40,986 nucleotides of DNA, from assembly GCA_903930435.1 (NCBI GenBank), contig CAIYYN010000015.1, forward strand, positions 1 to 40,986, written 5' to 3'. Of this stretch, positions 27,601 to 34,743 are shown in pieces. Within the stretch, counting starts at the first letter, position 1; every line of letters starts with the position of its first letter. A model generated the notes under the pieces. The model was not told where the DNA came from and did not search any database. It saw only the letters and a list, made by a program, of their open reading frames with translations. Source of the stretch: an uncultured Hyphomicrobiales bacterium (GTDB lineage Bacteria > Pseudomonadota > Alphaproteobacteria > Rhizobiales > Ancalomicrobiaceae). The translations under genes were made by a program, and so were the position numbers.

Positions 27601-30138
27601 ACCACGGCAACAATTGCGCAGGGCATCGCCTCGCTCATCAACGCCAATCAGGCGCTTGCCACAGCCGGGGTCACGGCCACGGTGTCAGGTTCGGAGGTCA
27701 CGGTCACGGGTTCGACGACGTTGACCAGTCACCTGTTCGGCAACGCCGACGACCTGGTCCAGGCGTCCGATACGACGGCGCATGGCGGCAACAATACGAT
27801 CACCTATGAAGGCTTCGGCAATTTCACGGCAATCGGCGGCGGCGGCAACAACACGATCACCGGCGGCACCGGCATTAACATCATCCTCGGCGATACCGGC
27901 TCGATCGCCGGTCCATCCGGCGCGGTGAACGGCCAATACGCGATCACGTCGTCCGACGATGGTTCCGGCACCGACACCATTTACGGCGGCCCGAACGCCG
28001 ATATCCTGGCCGGCGGTGGGGGCACGAGCACGATCACCGAGTATTCCGGCGACTCGATTATCCTCGGGCATTTCGGCACCGTCGAACTCAGCAACTCTCT
28101 CACGGCACTTTCAGTGTCCAATACCCCGTTGACCTTGGCTTCATTGCTTATTTCCGCCCAGACGATCGACGATTCCTCGACAGTCGCCGGCAACAGCACC
28201 ATCACCGCCGGCGGGGGCAATGACATAATCCTCGGCGGCAGTGGCAACAATACCATCACGGCCGGTGGTGGGAATGACGTCCTGATCGGATCCTTCGGCA
28301 AGGTCGTGCCTGCCAATGGGACGACACCCGACGTCACCTCGCAGGACATGGATCTCGCCACGAACGGCAACAACACGATCAACGTCGGCATCGGCCACAA
28401 TGTCGTCATCGGCGGCGGCGGCGCGGACACGATCAATGCGGGCGCCGGTATCGACGTGATCTTCGGCGACGGCGGCGAGGTCACGCGCAATGCAACGACC
28501 GGCGCCGTCCTGAAGGCGGATACGATTCAGCAAGCCTACGGCGGCGCGGACACGATCAATGTCGGCATGAACACAACCGCCACGGACACCACGCAGGATG
28601 TCGTCTTTGGCGGCGCCGGCAACAACACGATCAACGTCTACAACGGCCAGAATGCCGTCATGGCCGGGTTCGGCTCCTTCACCGCAGTGGACGGCATCAA
28701 TCCGGATGTGGTCGGGCGCGACGGCAATGCTGTTGGTACGGGCAACAATACGATCACCGTCTACAATGGTACCAACGTCGTCATGGGCGGCGGCGGCACC
28801 AATACACTGACCTCGCTGAACGGTGACAACCTACTGATGGGCGCGAACGGATCGGTCATCCGTGATCCGACGACGCTTGCTCCGCTCTATGCGATCTCGG
28901 TCGAGCCGAGCATCGGCGGCAACGACACGATCACCACGGGTCTGGGCAGCAACTACGAGATCGGCGGCGCCGGTTCGAACACGATTAACGGCGGTGCCGG
29001 AGACGACTACGCTATCGGCAACGACGGCACCTTCACCTGGACCACGGCCGGCATCGCCACCAACATGGCTTCGACGAATTTCGCCTATGGCGGTGCGGAC
29101 CAGATCTCGACCGGCAATGGCAATAATTACGTCATCGGCGGATCGGGCGACAATGTCATCCGTGGCGGCAACGGGCGCGATATCCTGATCGGGCCACAGG
29201 GCCAGATCACATGGAATACCGACGGGACCCGCAACAGCGCGACGACGGTCGATCAGACGCCGGCGATCAATCAGAATGAAACGATCTATGGCGGCGATGG
29301 CAACGAGGACATTATCGGTGGCCAGGGTGCCAACAAGATCTATGGCGGTAACGGCACCGACATCCTGATCGGTGGCGACGGTCACGTGCTTTTCCAGAAC
29401 GATCTGGAATACAAGGCCGAAACGCTGAACCAGTTCGACGACGGGCCGAACCAGATCACCGCCGGAACAGGCTACAATTTCATTTTCGGCGGCGGCGTGG
29501 TGGGCAACCAGATCAATGCTAACCCACTGAAGAACCTTATTTTCCCGACCGATGGCACCATTGTTCTGTCGCCTGGCCGCCATGCGCAGTTCTCGACGCC
29601 GCCCTTCATGGGCAATGCGATCACGTCGCCGACGGGGAACTGGTTCTTCCGCAATGATGTGAGCGACGACAGCGGTACGGCATTGCATCAGTTCTCGAAC
29701 AACGGCATCCCGACGACGCCATTCTCGGTTGTTCGCGTCGATGCCGGCACCGAGTCACAATCCGCCAACGTCGAGACGACGTCACCGAGCAGCTCCGACG
29801 ATGCGCTTGGCGCGGCTCTGAACATCGATCGTGGACCGGCTCTCGGCGCGAGCAGCCTGTCGGATGTCATCGCGGCAGCAAGCTTCGATACGACAATGGT
29901 CATGGCCGCCTCGCCGGCTGATACTTCAACACAGCCGCACGACGCCGTTGTCGCGATCCACGATCCGGCCCCCAATCATGGCCAGAGCGTCGATGCGTCG
30001 CCAGGATCCAGCGCCGCGACGAACGTGTTTTATTTCGACGCGCTGAATGGTGTGCTCGTTCGCGAACAGCACGTGGCGCAAGGACCGCGGCTGGTTCACG
30101 CGGGAGGCGAACGTCCGAAGCTGTTGATGGTCGGCTGA
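18610..30138 (+). CDS. Giant LEPR-XLL-type repetitive surface protein with variant RTX repeats
   Basis: About 3842 residues. A very basic N-terminus leads to VEPRLLLSVS (residues 27-36), a variant of the LEPR-XLL motif that opens giant secreted proteins and replaces a Sec signal. Residues about 440-2200 hold degenerate beta-rich units of the form F-x-V-x-V-x-G plus AIN-A helices, resembling flagellin/hook 'IN' repeats. Residues about 2140-2770 are long beta-rich stretches. Residues about 2776-3640 are RTX-like GGxGxD repeats, with Asn often replacing Asp (GNGNNII), arranged in ~59-residue modules. The last 200 residues are Ser/Thr/Ala-rich with no LPXTG. I noticed only one cysteine, in the N-terminal tail. 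It is probably an extracellular adhesin or matrix protein exported by the neighbouring adaptors. GTG at 18601 is an alternative start; neither start has a clear ribosome-binding site. Confidence 0.93.
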   Translation: MTRRSLNSRRNRSRRFDDCVAPMVEVVEPRLLLSVSINATAAGVLQTELTHLQEVMGAIQTYGQLANALPLVSATAGSTVNSLGTLADFQTAFKNDILTPLQATIQQDLANGATALTSAFASDLQTAINSATGLNNATVTDHSSGAIIDFTFDVAATKSESFSLTLGSGGDAGAISFPNSLQGNLAFSYDFGFETKVDLTTPASPVFSLVDPVLTVGVEATATLPQGLDFDFGVVQLKVGNGASMDYSASVAIAINDTSAAAIDADATSANNGSTSFLNSAITVTVTDSNHDASNPLLTIPVELDASNTIPGLPSIASATITVTGHALGTALGSDWSVAMPSLSSLDPFSHITASDLFGLVSRLGDNLSALTSSGLLNVDIPLTNGTTIADVVNFATEFNTDVIQKLGPVSTILGFSNPTSTTAADGTHVATVDITPISLTDAPLPAEFKLYVTANGTSAELDLVNQVNGTPITTVAQLEGEIATALLGTSLANVVTVATVNNGAAIEFDAVATNKSQSPASITLSTPATSFTNLTDFALNLGQALGLGSTISDIQSILSSLGIAYDSAADTITWHLSYDASLPVFTNLTLGTGVSLGEIASLSGSGTLSLTANVAFDATLGINLDTLGTDVAIDGVSMTSTSFASSALINDLQTWGATVSTIGSDQITSDQQLGTTGNADMTVTLRDGTVGTIEFNAGAADGTGQSFIVTVGNDAPITVQGTGGAAGEHRAVLGDFLTALDDIEPGKVNAIYNNSTFSLELHDTSTPVATSPTSLGFTSGETVASNQIATGQPNAGEYQAILTAAPTAAIDSTQAMDFFVVVGSLNPVEVHIAAAAGRDGAGFAAAVNAAMATDVINPIELGLPSTHSTIHLSDLVTAGTTQVNIGTSASPNNVTALQLTTTMYNVPEIRAAADLSVLRADAKSSLEILAIDTSVTAANGSYLLNVLGIGGTDSNQRSQPEGVVYGTVLYSETLDDRFFVQDASIVASIDLILSNLTLSGSLGFLNFSGTGSGEVVFSADLSLQVPDGQSLITFAQISNAISSGNAGSLWDFTVSSGDPNAPWAQLTITDVTINGADVAGIASALNGGTAPSIEIEFTNPLTKLTDLTGATPQVVVTGLPTSLDGLKNMSFTDILAGVTAVLNELNDQSNGSLLATNIPIADISLGDALNLTNKFATIISNLQSDPASSVAQLSAALQQAIGTTDVSLAYDNASSTLSIVLNFTQTTTNAYSFNMSLATLAAEAGVTLPALVTDLAAADGSGTLQVTAGATIALALGIRMGGAPAVAGNLVSALNEGAGVKTNGTSAADLLFRTGGGLQFAVDLDALGTTATAADLIAAINTAATAAGFSGTLATLTAGQIVLTDNSTTASAAPGSVTALGFQSGQAGTIAGGNDVVTADISALGSGDFAKAYSFEMVVNGQSTLISVGSDAARTTASGLADAINDVLASTSISSTTVGGTSGTELLSTFVTAATSGSSLTLSATTTGLGVTAPTFAVASLPATALDLTALGFTATDAATDASGVLSVSTTLPASPNYAAEYTFDLTVDGAAKPVTIDIAADSHRTTATDLANAIRSALGTTIVSRSSLGLAGTGNVILGQLFEVGTAGSGNATTLTLSAADSKLATANSSAASFSISKHVAAAAPLTLSVTDIGTSGSAESLGFATTDQSVSTASGTARVLTGSEIDVSTSGDRVFINTAQTGITATLGISGTGLNFDASLGPLSVSIVNGTVTLGSETAVSGGHLDAATNAAFAVSTTTPATIAFGLKDGVELGLTDLSATAGRLYLAELTGQSASTLFSVTSNVAVSVDLPLEVLGVPLGSDLTVKIGNVLGTADSIVNNTIDTGSLPRSISFAVPDLTTALSAFSFLNNPLAVINGIDGLLGTVDTLFTQQIFGYKLPIVGTALADAGDFIGTLRADVVDYLRAAVKDYAAIHNGEQPTTADLIAGSLTTLLNQLGFAGGVTSATDVANQNITFDLDITKTVFNGIVNLSSDFGIPGLGLSISNGAVDLSLNLHLQLDFGYSTAKGFYFDDTLANEHAVALAFAITIPQNFSLSATLGILQATGLNATSTTFTRADGTTSTGTMLAGSVDLDLHSSTYNSLSDLGVTSITTAPTDDGTHLTYSTTLPDNFDSAAAYQFEIVIDGKEVLINVAAATGRDTADFVTALNAAIHAATIDWSVTDPSKTGTHALSDIVTVNLTGSTLNFVATKANLGAVGTFALEDVTLSGSQVASNLRAIIDADVDVDLMLTAQISVGGSFSLPSVSTELIFQYQIAKVLEGTYADAETGVVIPVTFKDITLDAGAFFSSFLLPILNAAWDVIGPIEPVLDFLTDPLPGVSSIVGHSVSLIDIAQLLGGDNPTIASVITTVKVIDEVANLIQEIKQISTGGTLKIDFGTYTFGTATVGPQAPAPSQGGPAATTFDPFSSSLSSVDVSSAVAKAGNTIQTIGSNAAASSAMSSVAALNNGSSTTAGKFSIPILTDPLSALQLLTGNASAVNLFVWQLPSFSFTFAKSWHFPLIGVPFVNIGADLGISFTASLNVTIGYDTLGITEFLSSHNPLFLEDGFYILDTQPQVTLDASISIGASLDLTLLRAGVTGTLHGEITMMLYDSTGTGKVRLDQILSEIEHDPLEIFVFTGEIDLTISAFVWIGIDIPIVGEITLVDLHFNIIGPITLVSFSTAPSPTPTLATQASDGTLTLNSGSLATNRLVGDNTATGGTFSVVGDQTGSGVTVYYTEDDGSVTSQHFDSASKINLDLANGNSNITMSNVSAPIVITGGDGNNTINLSGVSDPTITLGNGDNVITGSSSTTDPDIITVGNGNNIIHLSAGNDVVVAGNGNNIIDGTSGNKKITVGTGNNVIVGGSGSDTITAGTASSTGSNTIIAGLAISYIGSTLTADPNAVDGNNTINVLGSGQSIVFGGTGNNAITISGGDAVVMGATGTVTTAPTETASVSGTSVTIDGTPAAGDTVMVDIANAKLSATQDAIYAVQSGDTTATIAQGIASLINANQALATAGVTATVSGSEVTVTGSTTLTSHLFGNADDLVQASDTTAHGGNNTITYEGFGNFTAIGGGGNNTITGGTGINIILGDTGSIAGPSGAVNGQYAITSSDDGSGTDTIYGGPNADILAGGGGTSTITEYSGDSIILGHFGTVELSNSLTALSVSNTPLTLASLLISAQTIDDSSTVAGNSTITAGGGNDIILGGSGNNTITAGGGNDVLIGSFGKVVPANGTTPDVTSQDMDLATNGNNTINVGIGHNVVIGGGGADTINAGAGIDVIFGDGGEVTRNATTGAVLKADTIQQAYGGADTINVGMNTTATDTTQDVVFGGAGNNTINVYNGQNAVMAGFGSFTAVDGINPDVVGRDGNAVGTGNNTITVYNGTNVVMGGGGTNTLTSLNGDNLLMGANGSVIRDPTTLAPLYAISVEPSIGGNDTITTGLGSNYEIGGAGSNTINGGAGDDYAIGNDGTFTWTTAGIATNMASTNFAYGGADQISTGNGNNYVIGGSGDNVIRGGNGRDILIGPQGQITWNTDGTRNSATTVDQTPAINQNETIYGGDGNEDIIGGQGANKIYGGNGTDILIGGDGHVLFQNDLEYKAETLNQFDDGPNQITAGTGYNFIFGGGVVGNQINANPLKNLIFPTDGTIVLSPGRHAQFSTPPFMGNAITSPTGNWFFRNDVSDDSGTALHQFSNNGIPTTPFSVVRVDAGTESQSANVETTSPSSSDDALGAALNIDRGPALGASSLSDVIAAASFDTTMVMAASPADTSTQPHDAVVAIHDPAPNHGQSVDASPGSSAATNVFYFDALNGVLVREQHVAQGPRLVHAGGERPKLLMVG
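26935..29562 (+). repeat. Variant RTX repeat array, ~59-residue modules
   Basis: Within the giant gene. A signature of the form x-D/N-x-x-x-x-G-x-x-G-x-V/I/F recurs at codons starting near 27418, 27874, 28051, 28273, 28450, 28648, 28825, 29002, 29176, 29356 and 29530. The last eight are spaced 58-66 residues apart, mostly 58-60. Between them lie GGxGxNTI-type nonapeptides. Asn replaces many of the Asp residues that bind calcium in canonical RTX. Confidence 0.85.
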
Positions 30139-30193
30139 TACCTTGATCATCCATGCGGCTAGTCATGATAAACAGCGGAGAAAGTTAGGTTAA

Positions 30194-30228
30194 TTCCATT
30201 TCCTGAAGATTTGCAATCGAAATGGGAA
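30194..30228 (+). terminator. Weak inverted repeat after the giant gene
   Basis: TTCCATTTC (30194-30202) and GAAATGGGAA (30219-30228) pair with one bulge around a 16-nt loop, followed by CCCTTGTTTCTC. It may be a weak terminator or attenuator in the 215-bp spacer before the DUF3467 gene; no other signal is visible there. Confidence 0.3.
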
Positions 30229-30353
30229 CCCTTGTTTCTCGGGCTGAAAGCTGTAGTGTCCGAGCAAATCAAGCCCCTGAGCAATTCGAACTAGAGCCAC
30301 CCCTGCGGTCATCGTATGGCGGCGCAAATGAGACGTAATCGTTGGAGAGACGC

Positions 30354-30683
30354 ATGACTAAACCGCCCCATGAAGCGACACCTGCCGAACCGGCGTCTGC
30401 TTTGGATCCGAATGGCAAGACGTCGATGGTTGGCCGCACGAAGGTCACCTGGGACGATCGGCAGATGCGCAGTGCTTACGCCAATGTGGCCAATGTGGCC
30501 ACCACGCGTGAAGAAGTCATGCTGTTGTTCGGGACAAGTCAGGCCTGGACCAATCACGCTGAGGAAGTCACCGTAGCCCTCACAGACCGTTTGATCATGA
30601 ACCCATTCGCGGCCAAGCGCCTTCTGGTGCTGTTGGCTCGCACGCTGCAGGAATACGAGAAGAACTACGGTTCACTCGATTGA
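30354..30683 (+). CDS. DUF3467 protein
   Basis: A 109-residue protein with the DUF3467 signature: SAYANVANVATTREEVMLLFG in the middle, then VALTDRLIMNPFAAKRLLVLL and a final LQEYEKNYG. DUF3467 proteins are small, widespread and of unknown function. There is no signal peptide, so it is cytoplasmic. The first 30 residues are Pro/Ala-rich and disordered. The start at 30354 is used because GGAGAG is 4-5 bases upstream; a TTG at 30342 is less likely. It lies between the giant protein and the adaptor genes on the same strand with short gaps, so it probably belongs to the same system. Confidence 0.85.
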   Translation: MTKPPHEATPAEPASALDPNGKTSMVGRTKVTWDDRQMRSAYANVANVATTREEVMLLFGTSQAWTNHAEEVTVALTDRLIMNPFAAKRLLVLLARTLQEYEKNYGSLD

Positions 30684-30736
30684 GCAGAAATGCGCCACCT
30701 TGAGACTTGAATGCTGCCAACGGGACTTGTTTTAGA

Positions 30737-32623
30737 ATGGGTCGGATTGAGCAGATCGAAGCGCAACACCTGAGCCGGACGGCACCTCTGTCGCTTTTCA
30801 CCGACGTAGCGCTATGGCGTGGGCTGGTGTCGGCGGAATTGACAGAGGAAGCCCATAAGGCGTGGCTGAAGCTATTCTGCGCGCAAATCGATCTGATGAT
30901 CGGGCCGCTTGCCGGAAAAGACCTTGTCGTGCGCGATGCATTGCTCGCACTTGGGCCACCGGATAGCGACCGCTATGTTCGGGTCGCTCGCCATGGTCCG
31001 TCCAGCGAAGAAAGCCTGCTTCTCGCGGAAGCAGCCGAGCGTGCGATGTTGTCCCGCAGGGCCATCATACAGCCCGGCGGCACACCCAACGCCGCCTGCC
31101 AGATCGCCCAGCCGCTCCTGATCGAGGATCGATTGTTCGGCGTCGTTGCCGTCGAGCTTGTCGGCGAAGCGCAGGCGCATCTGGAACCGGCCATGCGTCT
31201 GTCGCAATGGGCTATTGCCTGGTTCGGCTGGCGGCTGAAGGCTGTTCGCGAAGCGGTTGATAAGAGCCAGGATCTCCGCGGCACGCTGGAGGCGGCCCGC
31301 CGGGCAACGAGTGGCCCAAGCGTGGTCAGCGGCTCGGAGGCTCTTGCGACGCAACTCGCCGATGATCTTGGGGCCATGCGCGTGCTGATTGGCGTGCGCC
31401 GGCACTTGAAGACGCGCCTTCTGGCCACATCGCACGGAGGCTTCAGCAAGGTCACAACCACCTTCCTTGAAACAGCTCTTGCCGCAATGGACGAGGCTGT
31501 CGACGCGGCCCGCGCGATCCACGTGCCGCTGAACGCGTCCGAGGCAACGTTTCCGCATCTGGCCCATCTGCGCCTGTTGCGGGTTCACGACGCCGATTGG
31601 GCGGTCAGCGTGCCATGGGAAGCCAGTAGAGACAGCAGCAACCCGAATCGCATTGTCCTGTCAGCATTGGGACGCGGACCTTTGCCGACGGACCTTGAGG
31701 CGCAGTTGTCAAATCTCTCGAAGATCGTCGCACCGATCCTGGCTGCGCGGGAGGAGGCTGACCAGCCGATGTCGCGCCGCCTGCTGCGCGGCATGGCAGG
31801 TCTCCTTCGACAGATGCCGCTTTTTCTCTTGGGCATAGCCGCAATCGGCTTGGTGATTGCTGCCGGCATCTTCGTCAAACTCGACTACCAGGTCTCCGGT
31901 GATGCCTCGATCGAAGGCACGATCCGCCGGTCAATCGTCGCTCCGTTTGATGGATATCTGGCCACGGCCGATGTGAGGCCCGGCGACCGGGTCCTGGCGG
32001 GCGCCCGGCTGGGCAGTCTGGACGACCGCGAGCTCAAGTTGCAGAAGCTCGATCTCGAGGCCCGACTGGCCGAAACATCGAAACAGATCGACGAAGCCGT
32101 CGGGCAACGGGATCCGGCCAAGGTGAACATTCTCTCCGCCCGGCGCGATCAGGTCCGGGCACAGCTAACCGAAGTGTCGGAGAACCTGGAGCGCACCGTA
32201 CTCACGGCACCCTTCGACGGATACATCGTGTCAGGCGACAAGACCCAATCAATCGGGTCACCGCTTCGGCGCGGCGACACACTTTATGAATTGTCGCCAC
32301 TCGACGGATTTCGCGTGGCGATCGATGTTCCCCAGGCCGACTTTTCTGCGATCAAACTCGGCCAATCCGGGCAGCTCGTTCTGGCTTCCCTGCCTTTTGA
32401 CACTTTTTCTTTCGTGGTTCAGCGGCTGTCGCCGCAAGCAACCGCACATGAAGGTAAGACGGTCTTTCGGGTCGAGGCAAAGTTGTCACAGGTCGGCGGG
32501 CTGGTTCGACCAGGCATGCAAGGTGTCGCGCATGTCAAGACGGAGCCGAAATCGGTCGGCTGGATCTATACGCATGGCGTGGTGGACTGGCTGCGCCTGA
32601 AGCTTTGGGCCATTTTCCCATGA
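30737..32623 (+). CDS. GAF-like/HlyD fusion membrane adaptor
   Basis: About 628 residues. Residues 1-340 are soluble and cytoplasmic, with a GAF-like segment (AQPLLIEDRLFGVVAVELVG). One transmembrane helix lies at about 360-380 (LFLLGIAAIGLVIAAGIFV). A periplasmic HlyD-type adaptor follows: a first barrel-sandwich half with APFDGYLATADVRPGDRVLAG (in part, about 398-425), a short coiled coil, then a second half with TAPFDGYIVSGDKTQSIG (about 490) and a beta-barrel. HlyD adaptors link inner-membrane exporters to TolC. A large cytoplasmic sensory-like domain on such an adaptor is unusual. The start is uncertain: ATG 30737 or TTG 30707, neither with a strong site. Its stop overlaps the next start (ATGA, 32620-32623). 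Confidence 0.85.
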   Translation: MGRIEQIEAQHLSRTAPLSLFTDVALWRGLVSAELTEEAHKAWLKLFCAQIDLMIGPLAGKDLVVRDALLALGPPDSDRYVRVARHGPSSEESLLLAEAAERAMLSRRAIIQPGGTPNAACQIAQPLLIEDRLFGVVAVELVGEAQAHLEPAMRLSQWAIAWFGWRLKAVREAVDKSQDLRGTLEAARRATSGPSVVSGSEALATQLADDLGAMRVLIGVRRHLKTRLLATSHGGFSKVTTTFLETALAAMDEAVDAARAIHVPLNASEATFPHLAHLRLLRVHDADWAVSVPWEASRDSSNPNRIVLSALGRGPLPTDLEAQLSNLSKIVAPILAAREEADQPMSRRLLRGMAGLLRQMPLFLLGIAAIGLVIAAGIFVKLDYQVSGDASIEGTIRRSIVAPFDGYLATADVRPGDRVLAGARLGSLDDRELKLQKLDLEARLAETSKQIDEAVGQRDPAKVNILSARRDQVRAQLTEVSENLERTVLTAPFDGYIVSGDKTQSIGSPLRRGDTLYELSPLDGFRVAIDVPQADFSAIKLGQSGQLVLASLPFDTFSFVVQRLSPQATAHEGKTVFRVEAKLSQVGGLVRPGMQGVAHVKTEPKSVGWIYTHGVVDWLRLKLWAIFP

Positions 32624-34743
32624 CGGCCCCAACCACAGCCGGACGCGCGTTCCCGCGCCTGAAAGCGAATGTGGATGTCTTTCGCCACATTTACCAGAAC
32701 GAGATCTGGTACGTGTTCCACGATCGCGCGATGGATCGGATTGTGCGGGTATCGGCCCTGGGGGGCGAGTTTCTCGCGATGCTTGATGGCCGCCGGCCAT
32801 CGACCGAGGTGCTGGACGACTTTATTGCCGACCACGAGGGGTCGCCCGACGCCGCCCGGCAAATGCAGTCGTTCATGAAACAGATGGATGGCCTGGGTCT
32901 TCTCACGGGCACCGGTAGTTCGCGCATTGGCGTGTCTGAAAGCCTCGCCAAACAGGAACGATCGCGCACCTGGAAGGGGTTCCTGAAGAGTCCCGTCAGT
33001 TTCCGGATCCCGTTGCTCGATCCTGAGCCGATCCTGCGGTGGCTGCAGCCGCTTACGCCCTGGCTGTTCGGCGCCTTCGGGATGAGCGTCTGGCTTGCGG
33101 TCGTCACATTAGGGGCTGTTCTTGCGGCACTGCACTGGCGCGAACTGACAGAGGATTTCGGTGATCGAGTCTTCTCGATTGAAAATCTGGCCATTGCCGG
33201 CATCGCCTACCCTGCGATCAAAGTAATCCATGAATCCATGCATGCGCTGGCGCTGAAACACTTCGGCTGCGAGGTGCGGCGCATGGGGCTGCTGTTCATC
33301 GCCGGCATTCCTGTACCCTATGTCGATGCGTCCATGTCGATGACGCTGGTCAACAAATATTCGCGGATACTTGTCGCAGGCGCTGGGATCATCGCGGAAC
33401 TCTTCCTCTTCGGGATTGCAGCCATGCTATGGGTTGCTTCAGAACCGGGGTTACTTCATAATTTCTGTTATAATATTCTGATCCTCACCGGACTTTCAAC
33501 TCTGCTTTTCAACGGTAATCCGCTGCAGCGATATGACGGCTACTACATGATGTGCGACCTGATCGAGATCCCTGACCTTGGATCTCGTGCGGCGCGCTTT
33601 GTCGGCGTTCTGGGCAAGCGATGGATCCTCGGCGATACCAAGGCAGCTCTTCCACGCGCCAGCGCCTACGAGCGCGGCTGGTTCGTCGGATATGGCGTCG
33701 CCTCGTCAATCTATCGGACCGTGCTCATTGTCACGATCGCCCTTTATATTGCCGACGCGTTTCCGTTCGTTGGCGCCGCGCTGGCAATCTGGACCATGGC
33801 CGGCGCAGCATCCGGACCACTTACGGCTGTTTACCGGGCGATGCGGGCTTCTACGGCGGGAGGCCGACTGCGCGTGGCTGGGCGGATCGGCTTATTGGTG
33901 TTGCTGATTGGCATTGGTCTTTTTGTGATCCCGACGCCGAGCGCGGTTGTAAGCCAGGGCTATATTGAACTTCCCGACGAAAATCTGATCAAATCACAGG
34001 CCAATGGCAAGCTCGAAGTCTTAAGGGTCGCCTCCGGAGAGTCGGTCGTGGCCGGGACCGTCATCGCCGAACTCGACAACCCAAATATCGACAGCCGGCT
34101 CGTGCACGCCAAGGCAACCGTTCGTGAAATGGAGGCGACCTACCTTCAGGCGTCCGCCACGAGCCGGGTGCAGGCCGGAATTGCCCGCGAGCGGCTGGAT
34201 CAGTCCCGCCAGGAACTGGCTGCCGTGCAGTTTGAAAAAGACGGGCTTGCGATACGCAGCACGTTGGCCGGTACAGTTGTTGTCGTCAACCCGGAAGATC
34301 TGCCCGGTCGCTGGATCGCGCGCGGAGAGATGCTCGGCTTCATCCGACCGGTCGATGCGCCTATCGTCCGGACCGTGATACCCCAGTGGCAGATTGATCG
34401 GGTCCGGCGTTTTGCCAAGTCTGTCTCTGTCAGGATGTCGTACGATCCGCAGCACCAGATCAAGGGCGAGATTGCCCGCATCGTGCCCGCCGCCAACGAC
34501 GTTCTGCCAAATCCGGTGCTGTCTCTCGACGGCGGCGGCAGCTACGCGGTGACCACGCGCGATGCCGAGGGCGCGCATACGGCTGAAATCCTGTTTCGCA
34601 TCGATATTCAGCTCGCAGACCGCTTGCCGATCGACTATTTCAGCGGTCGGGCCGACGTGCGCTTCGATCTCGGTCTGGAACCGCTGGGCTGGCAACTACT
34701 GCGAACGGCGCGGCTCGTATTCCTGAGGCATTTTCATGCGTAA
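32620..34743 (+). CDS. PqqD-like + M50 metallopeptidase + HlyD-like membrane protein
   Basis: 707 residues. Residues about 15-85 look like a PqqD-type peptide-binding (RRE-like) domain (NEIWYVFHDRAMDRIVRVS). A multi-pass membrane region of the site-2-protease/M50 type follows, with HESMH at 204-208 (HExxH) and NPLQRYDGYY at 300-309, where D306 is the expected further zinc ligand. Several more membrane segments run to about 440. The C-terminal third is a HlyD-like biotinyl/lipoyl barrel (about 447-490 and 550-600) around a coiled coil (about 495-545). The zinc site appears intact. It is coupled to the upstream adaptor (4-bp overlap) and overlaps the next gene by 8 bp. It occupies the place that an ABC transporter takes in type I secretion; whether it cleaves, translocates or only scaffolds is unknown. 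Confidence 0.88.
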   Translation: MTAPTTAGRAFPRLKANVDVFRHIYQNEIWYVFHDRAMDRIVRVSALGGEFLAMLDGRRPSTEVLDDFIADHEGSPDAARQMQSFMKQMDGLGLLTGTGSSRIGVSESLAKQERSRTWKGFLKSPVSFRIPLLDPEPILRWLQPLTPWLFGAFGMSVWLAVVTLGAVLAALHWRELTEDFGDRVFSIENLAIAGIAYPAIKVIHESMHALALKHFGCEVRRMGLLFIAGIPVPYVDASMSMTLVNKYSRILVAGAGIIAELFLFGIAAMLWVASEPGLLHNFCYNILILTGLSTLLFNGNPLQRYDGYYMMCDLIEIPDLGSRAARFVGVLGKRWILGDTKAALPRASAYERGWFVGYGVASSIYRTVLIVTIALYIADAFPFVGAALAIWTMAGAASGPLTAVYRAMRASTAGGRLRVAGRIGLLVLLIGIGLFVIPTPSAVVSQGYIELPDENLIKSQANGKLEVLRVASGESVVAGTVIAELDNPNIDSRLVHAKATVREMEATYLQASATSRVQAGIARERLDQSRQELAAVQFEKDGLAIRSTLAGTVVVVNPEDLPGRWIARGEMLGFIRPVDAPIVRTVIPQWQIDRVRRFAKSVSVRMSYDPQHQIKGEIARIVPAANDVLPNPVLSLDGGGSYAVTTRDAEGAHTAEILFRIDIQLADRLPIDYFSGRADVRFDLGLEPLGWQLLRTARLVFLRHFHA

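Noticed and set aside
26935-29562. Regular repeats considered as a CRISPR array
   Set aside because: They are in-frame protein repeats with diverged DNA, and there are no identical 25-40 bp direct repeats with unique spacers.
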